Shown here in pieces: positions 36,580 to 47,056 of a stretch of DNA of 64,000 bases. A program made the position numbers and the translations under genes. The first letter of the stretch is position 1, and the number at the start of each line of letters is the position of its first letter. The notes beneath the pieces were generated by a model. The model was not told where the DNA came from, searched no databases, and worked only from the letters and a program-made list of their open reading frames with translations. Source of the DNA: Micrococcales bacterium 72-143 (GTDB lineage Bacteria; Actinomycetota; Actinomycetes; Actinomycetales; Microbacteriaceae); the NCBI GenBank assembly GCA_001898835.1, contig MKVM01000005.1:124001-188000 (forward strand), written 5' to 3'.

Positions 36580-37575
36580 TCAGCGGGCGCGGGCCGTCGA
36601 CCCCCGCACCACGAGCTCCGGCTCGAACAGGTACTCCTCGGTGGACGCCCGCCCGCCCTGCAGCTGGGCGACGAGCAGCTCGATGGCGAGCCGCCCCATG
36701 GGCTCGATCGGCTGGCGCACGGTGGTGAGCGCGGGGTCGGTCGCGTTCATGAGGGCGGAGTCGTCGTAGCCGACGATGGAGACGTCGTCCGGCACCTGCT
36801 TCCCGGCGCGGCGCACGGCCCGCACGGCGCCGAGCGCGAGCGGGTCGGATGCGCACAGGATGCCGGTGACGCCCGCCTTCAGCAGGCGCGTGGCGGCCGC
36901 CTGGCCGGCCTCGAGGGTGTAGTGGGAGTGGGCGATCTCGATGGGGATGCCGTCCGCTTCGGCGAGGCGCTGGGCGGATTCGAGCTTGCGCTGGGAGGGA
37001 ACGTGGTCCTCGGGGCCGAGCACGAGGCCGATGCGCTCGTGGCCGAGCTGGCGCAGGTGGTTCCAGCCGAGCTCGATGGCGACGCGGTCGTCGGTGGAGA
37101 CGGTCGGGAAGGCGAGTTCGTCGAGCCGGGCGTTGACGAGCACGGTGGGGATGCCGAGCTCGGCGAGGCGGGCGTAGTGCTCGTGCGGGGCGTCCCCTTG
37201 GGAGTACTGGCCGCCGACGAATACGACGCCGGAGACGCGCTGCTCGAGGAGGAGCTCGATGTAGTCGGCTTCGCTGATGCCGCCGGCGGTCTGGGTGCAG
37301 AGCACGGGGGTGTAGCCCTGCTGCACGAGCCCGCCGCCGACGAGCTCGCCGAAGGCGGGGAAGATGGGGTTGGTGAGCTCGGGCAGGAAGAGCCCGACGA
37401 GGCGGGCGCGTTCGCCGCGCAGCTTGCTGGGCCGCTCGTAGCCGAGCACGTCGAGCGCGGCGAGCACGGCCTGCCGGGTTGACTCGCTCACCCCCGGCTT
37501 CTCGTTGAGCACGCGGCTCACGGTGGCTTCGCTGACCCCGACCTTCTTGGCGACCTCGGCAAGACGACTCGACAT
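36580..37575 (-). CDS. LacI family regulator of the alpha-glucoside operon
   Basis: A 331-residue LacI/GalR repressor. The helix-turn-helix is at the N-terminus (LAEVAKKVGVSEATVSRVLNEKPGVSESTRQAVLAALDVLGY). A periplasmic-binding-protein-like sensor follows: LVGLFLPELTNPIFPAFGELVGGGL, then DDVSIVGYDDSALMNATDPALTTVRQP. It sits upstream of the alpha-glucosidase operon on the same strand. Operators with GCAAGAAA(C)TTGC are found at its own promoter and at the operon promoter, so it is probably autoregulated. The inducer is likely an alpha-glucoside. TAGGGT-N7-ATG suggests a leaderless mRNA. Confidence 0.92.
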   Translation of the reverse strand: MSSRLAEVAKKVGVSEATVSRVLNEKPGVSESTRQAVLAALDVLGYERPSKLRGERARLVGLFLPELTNPIFPAFGELVGGGLVQQGYTPVLCTQTAGGISEADYIELLLEQRVSGVVFVGGQYSQGDAPHEHYARLAELGIPTVLVNARLDELAFPTVSTDDRVAIELGWNHLRQLGHERIGLVLGPEDHVPSQRKLESAQRLAEADGIPIEIAHSHYTLEAGQAAATRLLKAGVTGILCASDPLALGAVRAVRRAGKQVPDDVSIVGYDDSALMNATDPALTTVRQPIEPMGRLAIELLVAQLQGGRASTEEYLFEPELVVRGSTARAR

Positions 37576-37582
37576 GTCAGGA

Positions 37583-37612
37583 ACCCTACGCAATCGACGC
37601 AATTTCTTGCAA
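37583..37612 (-). promoter_or_regulatory. Autoregulated leaderless promoter of the lacI-type gene
   Basis: On the minus strand TTGCAA, 18 bases, TAGGGT, then seven bases to the ATG. The operator TTGCAAGAAATTGCG (37598-37612) covers the -35, so bound repressor would block RNA polymerase directly. Confidence 0.6.
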
Positions 37613-37704
37613 CGGTGAGTCCGCTTTGCGCTTCGGCACCCCCGCATCCGCCGCTCGCCGATACCGATTCGTTACCTGCCGCGCCCGGATCCGCCCCACC
37701 CCTC

Positions 37705-37832
37705 CGGCATCCGCCGCCTCTCAGCCCCAGAAATGCAGGAGATACGGACGCGCCGGCGAGCCTCAGCCGACGGAGGCGGCACCCTCCGCGGAGGGCTCCT
37801 GCATTTCTGGGGTTGAGAGGCGGCGGATGCCG
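37705..37832. repeat. 37-bp inverted repeat spanning the MFS gene 3' end
   Basis: Two 37-base arms (37705-37741 and 37796-37832) are inverted copies with one mismatch and share the core CCCCAGAAATGCAGGAG. They are 54 bases apart. The right arm encodes residues near the C-terminus of the MFS protein (GIRRLSTPEMQEP); the left arm is outside the gene. Confidence 0.75.
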
Positions 37833-39151
37833 AGGAACGAGACGAGACCGCCGAGCGCCATGAGCGCGGCGATCACCCAGAGCGAGCGGTGCAGCCCCGC
37901 CAGATCGAGCGCGCCGCCCGTGATGAGCCCCAGCATCGCCACCGCGAGCAGGCCGGCGATGCGCGCCACGGCATTGTTGACGGCGGATGCGATGCCCGAG
38001 CGGGCGGGCTCGATCGACCCCAGGATCGCGGCCGTGAGCGGCGACACCGTCACCGTGAGGCCGACACCGAACAGCAGGATGCCCGGCAGCAGCTGCGTCC
38101 AGTAGTCGAATTCCTCCCCCACCGAGAGCATCAGGAGCGACGCCGCGGCCATGAGCAGCGGGCCGACCGTCATCGGCACGCGCGGGCCGATGCGCCCCGC
38201 GAGCGAACCCGCCCACGACGAGCCGACCGTCATGAGGATCGAGATCGGCAGGCTCGCGAGGCCCGCGAGGGTCGCCGGCAGCCCCGCGCCCTGCTGCAGG
38301 TAGACGCCGATCACGAAGGAGTTGAGGCCGAGCGCGCCGTACACGAAGAAGGTCGCGACGTTGCCCCAGCCGAAGTTCCTGACGCGGAACAGCCCGAGCG
38401 GCATCATGGGTCGCGCCGCGAGGCGCTGGCGCACGAGGAATCCGGCGAAGGCGAGCGCTCCCCCGACACCGGCCGCGACGACCCCGACGTGCCACCCGAG
38501 CCGCGGCTGCTCGATGAGCGCGAACACGATCCCGCCGAGGCCGACGGCGCACAGCAGCGCGCCCGGGAGGTCGATCGACGCATCCGGCCGCCGCACGTCG
38601 CGCTGGCCGAGCACGGCGAGCAGCCACAGCACGAGCGCGATCGGCACGACGTTGATGACGAACGCCCACCGCCAGGACAGCAGGTCGACGAAGAGGCCGC
38701 CCACGAGCGGCCCCGCGAGCATCGCCGCCGAGGTGAGGGCGGTCCAGATGCCGATCGCCTTCGCCTGCAGCGGGCCCGAGAAGTTCGAGGTGATGAGGGC
38801 GAGCGAGCTCGGCACGAGCAGCGCGCCGCCGACCCCCTGCACCCCGCGCGCCACGATGAGCACGAGCGGATCGGGTGCGAGGGCGATCGCGAGCGAGGCG
38901 GCACCGAACACGGCGATGCCGATGCGCAGCATCCGGATGCGTCCGTGCACGTCGCTGAACGCGCCCGCCACGAGGATGAGCGAGCCGAGCGTGAGCAGGT
39001 ACGCGTCGACGATCCACTGCTGCGCCGCGAGCCCGCCGCCGAGCTCGCGCTCGATCGCGGGGAGCGCGACGTTGACGACCGTCGAGTCGAGGAAGGCGAC
39101 GACCGTCGCGAGCACGGCGATCGCGAGCACGAGCCGCTGGTCGCGGGTCAC
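37763..39151 (-). CDS. MFS exporter, DHA2 (EmrB/QacA) type
   Basis: A 462-residue transporter with 12-14 helices. The opening LVLAIAVLATVVAFLDSTVVNVALPAIERELG is motif D1 of the DHA2 family. The A motif is SDVHGRIRMLRIG, and motif C is present as LTSAAMLAGPLVGGLFVDLLSWRWAFVINV. It is a proton-driven drug or metabolite exporter in the cytoplasmic membrane. The GTG start overlaps the stop of the hydrolase gene upstream (GTGA). The extreme C-terminus is encoded by one arm of the 37-bp inverted repeat, so the tail may have been altered by it. Confidence 0.9.
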   Translation of the reverse strand: MTRDQRLVLAIAVLATVVAFLDSTVVNVALPAIERELGGGLAAQQWIVDAYLLTLGSLILVAGAFSDVHGRIRMLRIGIAVFGAASLAIALAPDPLVLIVARGVQGVGGALLVPSSLALITSNFSGPLQAKAIGIWTALTSAAMLAGPLVGGLFVDLLSWRWAFVINVVPIALVLWLLAVLGQRDVRRPDASIDLPGALLCAVGLGGIVFALIEQPRLGWHVGVVAAGVGGALAFAGFLVRQRLAARPMMPLGLFRVRNFGWGNVATFFVYGALGLNSFVIGVYLQQGAGLPATLAGLASLPISILMTVGSSWAGSLAGRIGPRVPMTVGPLLMAAASLLMLSVGEEFDYWTQLLPGILLFGVGLTVTVSPLTAAILGSIEPARSGIASAVNNAVARIAGLLAVAMLGLITGGALDLAGLHRSLWVIAALMALGGLVSFLGIRRLSTPEMQEPSAEGAASVG

Positions 39152-39843
39152 GGCGCCGCCTCCCGCTCCACCTCGGCTACGACGAGCGCGGGCAGGCGCT
39201 CGTCGAGCAGGATGCGGAAGTGCCCGATCACCGGCAGCGTCACGTTGCGCGCGCCCGGGAGGGTGGAGCCGTCGGGGATGTGCGGGTCCCAGCGGGGCGC
39301 GATCGACACGATGCGCGCGTCGACCCGCCGCTCGGTGACGAGCCCGGAGATCACCGGATGGTCGGGGCGGAACTCGCGCATCGCACGCGGCAGCGCGTAG
39401 TACGCCATCCGCGACCCCGCGAAGGGCGTCGCGACCGCGACGACCCGGTCGACGCGCTGCTCGACGTCGTCGCGGGCCAGCACGTGCTTGCCGATGAGAC
39501 CGCCCTTCGAGTGGGCGACGATCGCCAGCCCGCGGAGGTCGAGCTCGCGGATGCGACGCCACACGATGTCGGCCGACTGCGGGATGGGGCGGTGGTTGAA
39601 GCCGAGACCCGGCACCGTGAAGACGGGATGCCCCGCGTCGCTCAGCGCGTCGGCGACGAGCCGCAGGTAATGCCAGGTCTCGTAGACGCCCGGCACGAGG
39701 AGCACGGGGCGCCGCTCGCCGCGGGCGTAGCGCTCCGGCACCGGCCAGTCCCGCGCGGCGCGCGCCCGGAACCGCATCGCGTTGGGGAAGTCGCCGACGA
39801 TCGCCGCGGCGTGCCGCCCGAGCGACGGCTGCTGCTCGCCCAT
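39148..39843 (-). CDS. Alpha/beta hydrolase, lipase-like
   Basis: A 231-residue protein. RRPVLLVPGVYETWHYLRLVADALSDAGHPVFTVPGLG is the first strand and oxyanion region; LAIVAHSKGGLIGKHVL carries the nucleophile serine (AHSKG in place of GHSxG). A catalytic His is likely in LPVIGHFRILLDERL. No signal peptide, so it acts inside the cell. The ATG at 39843 has GGAGGTGG upstream and is preferred over 39930. Substrate unknown; it is translationally coupled to the exporter gene. Confidence 0.82.
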   Translation of the reverse strand: MGEQQPSLGRHAAAIVGDFPNAMRFRARAARDWPVPERYARGERRPVLLVPGVYETWHYLRLVADALSDAGHPVFTVPGLGFNHRPIPQSADIVWRRIRELDLRGLAIVAHSKGGLIGKHVLARDDVEQRVDRVVAVATPFAGSRMAYYALPRAMREFRPDHPVISGLVTERRVDARIVSIAPRWDPHIPDGSTLPGARNVTLPVIGHFRILLDERLPALVVAEVEREAAP

Positions 39844-39960
39844 GCCACCTCCCCCGTCGAGGCTACGCGCGGCCGCCGTCACGCGCTGAGGCGTGCTCCA
39901 GGATCGCGGCGGTGCCGTCCCTCGCCTCACCCGCCGGCCGGCGGAAGGGGGTGCGGCCGC

Positions 39961-40998
39961 TCAGTCGGCCGCGAGCAGCTCGCGCACCCGCGGGATGACG
40001 ACGCCGCCGTAGAGCTCGATCGCGTGCATGAGGTTCTCGTGGGGCACCGTCCCGGACGCGTACTTGAAGTCGAAACGCTGGATGCCGAGGGTGCGCACCG
40101 TCGCCGCGATCTTCTGCGCCACCGTCTCGGGCGAGCCCACGTACTGCGAGCCGTGCTGCACCTCGAGCTCGAAGGAGTCGCGCGTGATGGGACCCCACCC
40201 GCGCTCGCGCCCGATCCGCTCCGCCATCGTGCGGTAGTGGGGCCAGGCGATCTCGCGAGCCTCCTCGTCGGTGTCGGCGAGGAAGCCGGGCGAGTGCACG
40301 CCCACGGGGAGGTCGTCGGCGCCCAGCTGCGCGAGGGCGCGGTGGTAGAGCTCGACGTAGGGCGCGAAGCGCGCGGGGTCGCCGCCGATGATGGCGAGCG
40401 CGAGCGGGAAGCCGTAGCGCGCCGCGCGCACCACCGACTCCGGCGAGCCGCCCACCCCCACCCAGGTGCGGATGGGGCCGCCCTCCGTCTTGGGGAACAC
40501 GTCCGCGTCGACGAGCGGCGCGCGGGTGGTGCCCTGCCAGGTGACGGGCTGCTCCTTCAGCAGTTCGGCGAGCAGGTCGATCTTCTCCTCGAAGAGCACC
40601 TCGTAGTCCTGCAGCTCGTAGCCGAACAGCGGGAACGACTCGGTGAAGGATCCGCGCCCGATGGTGATCTCGGCGCGCCCGTTCGAGACGGCGTGCAGCG
40701 TGGCGAAGCGCTCGAAGACGCGCACGGGGTCGTCGGAGGAGAGCACGGTGACGGCCGTGGAGAGCTTGACGCGCTCGGTGCGGGCGGCGATCGCGGCGAG
40801 CAGGATCTCGGGCGAGCTCACCGCGAAGTCGTCGCGGTGGTGCTCGCCGATGCCGAACACGTCGACGCCGAGGGTGTCGGCGAGCACGCCCTGCTCGACC
40901 GTGTTTCGGATGACCTGGGCGTACGGGAGCCGGTCGCCGTTCGCGTCGACCGTCACGTCGCCGAAGGTGTCGAGTCCGAGTTCGAGCTGCTGCGTCAT
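39961..40998 (-). CDS. LLM class flavin-dependent oxidoreductase
   Basis: A 345-residue luciferase-like (TIM barrel) oxidoreductase. Features are ELGLDTFGDVTVDANGDRLPYAQVIRNTVEQGVLADTLGVDVFGIGEHHRDDFAVSSPEILLAAIAARTERVKLSTAVTVLSSDDPVRVFERFATL and, later, GRAEITIGRGSFTESFPLFGYEL. It resembles the group related to alkanal monooxygenase alpha-like proteins. Whether it uses FMN or F420 cannot be decided here. It belongs to a different subgroup from the NtaA-type enzyme at 21205. Confidence 0.85.
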   Translation of the reverse strand: MTQQLELGLDTFGDVTVDANGDRLPYAQVIRNTVEQGVLADTLGVDVFGIGEHHRDDFAVSSPEILLAAIAARTERVKLSTAVTVLSSDDPVRVFERFATLHAVSNGRAEITIGRGSFTESFPLFGYELQDYEVLFEEKIDLLAELLKEQPVTWQGTTRAPLVDADVFPKTEGGPIRTWVGVGGSPESVVRAARYGFPLALAIIGGDPARFAPYVELYHRALAQLGADDLPVGVHSPGFLADTDEEAREIAWPHYRTMAERIGRERGWGPITRDSFELEVQHGSQYVGSPETVAQKIAATVRTLGIQRFDFKYASGTVPHENLMHAIELYGGVVIPRVRELLAAD

Positions 40999-41043
40999 GG
41001 TTCATGCAACCGCATGGATCTCGCGGTCATTCCCGCGGGCGGG

Positions 41044-42477
<1,434 letters not shown>

Positions 42478-42643
42478 CCTCCCCACCCCCTTGTTGAGGA
42501 GAATACCGGTTGACCGGGCTTTTCGAACCTGTTCGTCTACCCCCGGATGCGCGCCGACATCCGTTCGATGCGTTCGCATGGGTGCGGCGCGTCGAGCGGC
42601 ACATCTCACGCAGCGAGCGGTCCTCATGGCCGTCAGCGGACAG

Positions 42644-42680
42644 AGGAGGGGGCGACCGCGAAACGCGATCGCCCCCTCCT
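42644..42680 (-). terminator. Terminator of the wall-binding protein gene
   Basis: AGGAGGGGGCGACCGCG and CGCGATCGCCCCCTCCT form a 17-bp stem with one mismatch and an AAA loop, 12 bases after the stop codon. Confidence 0.75.
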
Positions 42681-42692
42681 GCGGGTGTCAGC

Positions 42693-45527
42693 TCAGCTGC
42701 ACGGTGTCAGATCGGCGACCTCCGCCGACAGGCTCGCGGGTCCGCCCAGGAGCACGACGTGCGTGACCTGAAGCGCGGCGAGCGAGTCCAGCACCGAACT
42801 CGGCACACAGGTGTCGCGAGACACGAAGAGCGGAGATCCGGTCTTCGCGGCGAGCGGACCGCCGGCGAGCGCATCCGGGTACTTGAGACCCGTCGCGATG
42901 TAGGCGAGGTCCACGACCCCCGTGAACGCATCGGCGTTGATCGCCACCCCGGCTTCAAAACGGTCTGCGCCGCCCAACCGCTGCACCGCGAAGCGCGCCG
43001 CGAGCTGCGACTGGATGCCGGGCGAGACCGAGGCGGGCCCGCCCGCGATCTTCACCGTGGTCGCGCCGAGATGCTCGATGAGCTGCAGTGTGGCAGCGTC
43101 GAGCGAGTCGGCAGTCCCGTTCACCAGGATCACCGGGGCGTGCTTCGTGGCGGCCGCGGGACCGGCCGACAGCGCGTCGGGGAAGTTGAGCCCCGTCGCG
43201 ATGTACACGACATCCGCATCGTCGAACGCATCGGACGTCACCATGCGGGACACCTCGAAGCGGTCGGCACCCGCGAACCGCTTGACCTGCGGCGAGAACG
43301 AAAGCGCCGCCAACTGGCCCTCGAGCGAGGCCGAGAGGGTTGCCGTCCCGCCGAGCACCACGATCTCGTGGGGGTGGAGACGCTCGAGCTCGGTCGCGAC
43401 AGCCGGCAGGAGACCGGATGCCGGAGTGATCAGCAGCGGGGCACCCATCGCTGCCGCCGCGGGGCCCGCGCTCAGCGCGTCCGGGAACTTCTCACCGCTC
43501 GCGATGTACACGCGGTCGACGCCCGGGGCGAACTTCTGCGAGTACCCGATTGCCGCCAGGTAACGGTCGGCACCGTTGATGCGGTCGACGTCGGGAGCGA
43601 GGGCGAAGTCGAAGGTGGCCTTCTGGCAGCCCACGGTGATTGACGCGATGGTCGCGTCGCCCTGAATACCGGAGCCGAGGCTGTAGCCGTAGGAACGGAC
43701 GCGTGCGTTCGGATACGCCAGCAGGTACTCGTCAAGAGTGCCGTTGATTCCGCTGCCGCCACCGCCGTGCGTCGGAAGTCCGACGAAGCCACCCGACTGG
43801 ATGCCGCTCGACGCCCACCACATGCCCGGCGCATAGACGTCCTCGCGCACCAGGTAGCCGTCCTCGGTGCCGTCCGCATCGAGGTCGACCCCCAACTGGA
43901 TGCTCGGAGCAGCGCCCGAGTGCTGGACCACCGACATCGCCGGCGCACCGACGGCGGACAGCGCGATGTCGATCGGGTGGTAGCCCGCGGCCTTGCTCTG
44001 CGAGGTCGCGCCCACCGTCGTCACACGGAGTCCTGCGTCGGTGAAGGTGTTGCTCCCCGCGGAGCGGGTCTGCGTGAAGTCCCAGCCGTTGTGGTGGGCG
44101 TTGGTCGCGTGCGGGCCGTCGACGACGGTCGGGCAGGTACCCACGACGGGCTGCTCGAAGGTGTAGACGGTGTCGTCCCAGGTGAGGCTCGACACGACGG
44201 CCTCGCTGTCTGCCTGGACGCCGAAGCCCGCAAGCCACACGTCGCCGTTGCCGAGCGCGTAAACGGTGTCGAGCAGCGCCGCGAGCGTGCCCGTGGCGAA
44301 GGCCGGGTAGCTGCCGAGCGCGCGCGAGGTGGTCCAGGTCTGCGAGGTCGAGAAGGTGTTCTCGCCGGCGTTCATCGGTACGAACAAGGTCGTGAACCCG
44401 CCGCCCTGGGCGCTGCCGTAGTGCAGCGGCACCTGGAAGGTCGGCGTGCCGCTCACGACCGTCGCCGAGGCGATCCCGGTGATGAGCCGGCGGAGGTCGT
44501 TCTCGGTGACCTTCGCGCTGTCCGGGTCGGTGCCGACGGCCGTGCCCTTGATGATGGTCGAGGCGCCGCCGACGCCGAGGTGCAGGCCGTCCGCGCCTAC
44601 CTGGAACTTCGGGGTGGCGTTGTTCTTGCCCTCGTGCCAGCTCTGGTAGCTCGCGGCGGTCTCCGATGTCTTGACGTCGACGTTGCGAACCGTCACGTGG
44701 TTGCTGGGCGTCGGAACTGATGCATCGTCGGCCGTCAGCTCGAGGAGCAGGCCACCGTTGCCGGTCCAGCCCGAGTCGAGGCGGAGAGCGCCTGTGCCAG
44801 CCGCGCCGTTGTCACCGTAGGCGGCCGCCCACGTGGACGAGAGGAGAACCTGGTCCTGATTCTCGGAGCCGACGCTCGGGGTCTGGTTGTACGCCACGAC
44901 ATTGAGCGACTCGAAGGGACCGCTGTGGCCGATCGGGTGCGCTCCGTGGGTGTTGGTGTCGAAGGAGACCGTCACCGCGACCTCGTCGGGAGCGTAGATG
45001 CCGAGGCTCGTCAGGTCCCAGCTGAGCGGGAACGCGTATCCGTTGAAGCAGGCGCCTGCCGAATCCTTCCACGCGGTCCCGCACTCCGGATCCGCCGAGG
45101 GCCGGAACGGGATCGTCTTCTCCTCGGTGAGGGTGCCGAGCAGCGCACCCGTGGCCGCCACGGACCCGGAGTGGTCGACCGCATAGATGTTGAGTGTGAT
45201 CGGATGCGTGAAGGTGGCGCCCTCGTCGGTGTGGCAGCTCGCGCCCGAGCCGGTCTCGCACGCCCACGAGGAGAAGACCACCGTGGCGCTCGTGAGCGCC
45301 CGGCCCGCGCCCCCGAGTTCGACGATGTCGCCGAACTCTGAGGTCGACGTCGCCTGGTATCCGACCGACGGGTAGTTGCCGGCGAGGACGGTCGGCAGGG
45401 AGTCGTACACCTTCGCGCTGGCCGCGACCGCGGGAGCGGCGGCGCCTATGGCGATGAGGGATCCGACGACGATCGACGTCGCGGCGAGCGCGGACGTGGA
45501 TCTGCGGGCGGGCAGAGATCGGGGCAT
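42693..45527 (-). CDS. Large secreted surface protein with three cell wall-binding repeats
   Basis: A 944-residue secreted protein. A signal peptide (TSALAATSIVVGSLIAIGAAAPAVAASA) is followed by about 600 residues of unrecognised, probably beta-rich sequence. Its first part has two Cys pairs (SSWACETGSGASCH and ECGTAWKDSAGACFNGY) suited to disulfides. Three cell wall-binding repeat 2 units follow from about residue 645, marked NGADRY, AGADRF and GGADRF. It should be attached noncovalently to the wall. No enzyme motif was seen, so an adhesin or structural role is possible. The ATG at 45527 has GGAGAA upstream. It is monocistronic with a strong terminator. Confidence 0.8.
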   Translation of the reverse strand: MPRSLPARRSTSALAATSIVVGSLIAIGAAAPAVAASAKVYDSLPTVLAGNYPSVGYQATSTSEFGDIVELGGAGRALTSATVVFSSWACETGSGASCHTDEGATFTHPITLNIYAVDHSGSVAATGALLGTLTEEKTIPFRPSADPECGTAWKDSAGACFNGYAFPLSWDLTSLGIYAPDEVAVTVSFDTNTHGAHPIGHSGPFESLNVVAYNQTPSVGSENQDQVLLSSTWAAAYGDNGAAGTGALRLDSGWTGNGGLLLELTADDASVPTPSNHVTVRNVDVKTSETAASYQSWHEGKNNATPKFQVGADGLHLGVGGASTIIKGTAVGTDPDSAKVTENDLRRLITGIASATVVSGTPTFQVPLHYGSAQGGGFTTLFVPMNAGENTFSTSQTWTTSRALGSYPAFATGTLAALLDTVYALGNGDVWLAGFGVQADSEAVVSSLTWDDTVYTFEQPVVGTCPTVVDGPHATNAHHNGWDFTQTRSAGSNTFTDAGLRVTTVGATSQSKAAGYHPIDIALSAVGAPAMSVVQHSGAAPSIQLGVDLDADGTEDGYLVREDVYAPGMWWASSGIQSGGFVGLPTHGGGGSGINGTLDEYLLAYPNARVRSYGYSLGSGIQGDATIASITVGCQKATFDFALAPDVDRINGADRYLAAIGYSQKFAPGVDRVYIASGEKFPDALSAGPAAAAMGAPLLITPASGLLPAVATELERLHPHEIVVLGGTATLSASLEGQLAALSFSPQVKRFAGADRFEVSRMVTSDAFDDADVVYIATGLNFPDALSAGPAAATKHAPVILVNGTADSLDAATLQLIEHLGATTVKIAGGPASVSPGIQSQLAARFAVQRLGGADRFEAGVAINADAFTGVVDLAYIATGLKYPDALAGGPLAAKTGSPLFVSRDTCVPSSVLDSLAALQVTHVVLLGGPASLSAEVADLTPCS

Positions 45528-45755
45528 TGATGTTCTCCAGCGGTGGTCGGGCATGCAGAGTGATGCGGGGTGAGGTGGAGCAGGTGAGCGCTGTTGCGTC
45601 ACCGCCGCGAATCGGGGTCGGGTTGTTCCGCGGCTATGGTGCGTGTGGTTCGGTGTACGCGGGTACTTCGGGTTGTGAGGGATACCCTAGAGCGTGCGAC
45701 CGACACCGCGCACCACCCCATCATGGGTACTCGGCCGCACGACGCCGACGGGCGA

Positions 45756-46799
45756 TCAGCGGAGGCCCGCGAGCAGCTCCGCGAAGACGTCGGCCGCGTC
45801 CGTGTGCCGCGCGAGCGCGGCGGCCTGCCCCGCCCAGAGCGAGAGCAGCTCGCCCTCGTCGCGGCGGGCCGCCTCCGCACGGAAGGCGCCCGCCGCCCAG
45901 TTCTGCGCGGGGAACGGCGCGATGCGGCCGTCCGCCTCGATCGTGCGCACGGCGCGGTTCGGGATGCCGCGCGCGAGCCTCCCGCTCATGGCGCGGGTCA
46001 GCACGGTGCCGTCGTCGCTCGCGGCGCGGATCGCACGCCGGTGCGCCTCCGTCGCCGCCGACTGGCGGGTGGCGAGGAAGGCGGTGCCGACGAGCACGCC
46101 GTGGGCGCCGAGCGCGAGCGCGGCGGCGACCCCGCGGCGGTCGGCGATGCCGCCGGCCGCGATGACGGGCACGGCCACGGCATCCGCCACCTGCGGCACG
46201 AGCGCGAGGGTGCCGACGAGCGAGTCCTCGGCGGCGCGCAGGAACGAGACGCGGTGTCCCGCGGCCTCCGCCCCGCTCGCGACGATCGCGTCGACGCCGC
46301 CGGCCTCGAGCGCGCGGGCCTCGGCCACGGTGGTCGCCGTTCCCAGCACGCGGATGCCGCGCTCCCGGGCCGCCGACACGAGCTCCCGCGACGGCACGCC
46401 GTAGACGACGCTCAGCACGGCCGGACGGGCCTCGAGCACCGCATCCAGCTGGTCGTCGACAGAGGGCAGGAACGCGGCCGGGGCCGTCGGCGGCTCCATG
46501 CCGAGTTCGGCATAGAAGGGGGCGAGCGCGGCGGTCGCCGCCGCGGCGTCGACCTCGGCGGGGGTCACCTCCTCCCCCGTCGGCAGCCACAGGTTGAGCC
46601 CGAACGGCGCGTCGGTCGCGGCGCGGAGGGCCGCGACCGTGTCCCGGATGCGATCGGGGGAATATCCGTAGAGCCCGTACTGCCCGAGGCCGCCGAGCTC
46701 GCTCACGGCGGCTGTGAGCTCGACGTTCGAGAGCCCGCCGAAGGCTCCCAGCAGCAGCGGATGCCGGATGCCCAGCAGCTCTTCGATCCGTCCCGTCAT
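45756..46799 (-). CDS. Nitronate monooxygenase / NAD(P)H-dependent flavin oxidoreductase
   Basis: A 347-residue FMN TIM-barrel protein of the 2-nitropropane dioxygenase family. Landmarks are HPLLLGAFGGLSNVELTAAVSELGGLGQYG, VDAIVASGAEAAGHR (the GxEAGGH-like FMN site, here GAEAAGH), and VPVIAAGGIADRRGVAAALALGAHGVLVGTAFLA. Such enzymes detoxify alkyl nitronates or act as enoyl reductases. The ATG at 46799 has GGAGGGGG upstream and overlaps the stop of the zinc-ribbon gene by four bases, so the two are coupled. Confidence 0.87.
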   Translation of the reverse strand: MTGRIEELLGIRHPLLLGAFGGLSNVELTAAVSELGGLGQYGLYGYSPDRIRDTVAALRAATDAPFGLNLWLPTGEEVTPAEVDAAAATAALAPFYAELGMEPPTAPAAFLPSVDDQLDAVLEARPAVLSVVYGVPSRELVSAARERGIRVLGTATTVAEARALEAGGVDAIVASGAEAAGHRVSFLRAAEDSLVGTLALVPQVADAVAVPVIAAGGIADRRGVAAALALGAHGVLVGTAFLATRQSAATEAHRRAIRAASDDGTVLTRAMSGRLARGIPNRAVRTIEADGRIAPFPAQNWAAGAFRAEAARRDEGELLSLWAGQAAALARHTDAADVFAELLAGLR

Positions 46800-46951
46800 C
46801 GCTCCCCCTCCGGCAGCTCCGCCCCGCAGCGCGCGCACACGACGGCGGGCTCCCGCGACTCGTCGAGCGCCCCGCACTCCGGGCACACGCGACCGAGCCA
46901 ACAGGCGGCGTCGCCGACCGGCTCGGGGATCCGGATGATGCCCTCGTCCAC
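46796..46951 (-). CDS. Zinc-ribbon miniprotein
   Basis: A 51-residue protein with two CxxC pairs (RVCPECGALDES and VVCARCGAEL) that could hold one zinc ion. The N-terminal half (VDEGIIRIPEPVGDAACWLGR) contains one further cysteine. It starts at a GTG at 46951 with GGAGG very close, and overlaps the flavin oxidoreductase gene (ATGA). Role unknown; perhaps a partner of that enzyme. The track start at 47068 would lie inside the ceb operators on the opposite strand. Confidence 0.6.
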   Translation of the reverse strand: MDEGIIRIPEPVGDAACWLGRVCPECGALDESREPAVVCARCGAELPEGER

Positions 46952-47028
46952 GCCTCCGACGCTACTCCGGCATCCGCTCTGTGACGGCGGCGACGGCGCC
47001 ACCCCCGAGTTGGGGCCTCCGTCCGCAG

Positions 47029-47056
47029 TTGACACCGGGAGCGCTCCCGGGATACT
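47029..47056 (+). promoter_or_regulatory. Promoter of the ceb operon with operator in the spacer
   Basis: A perfect -35 TTGACA, a 16-base spacer and GATACT. The spacer is exactly the palindrome CCGGGAGCGCTCCCGG (47035-47050). Transcription would start near 47063, giving a leader of about 90 bases. Confidence 0.75.
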
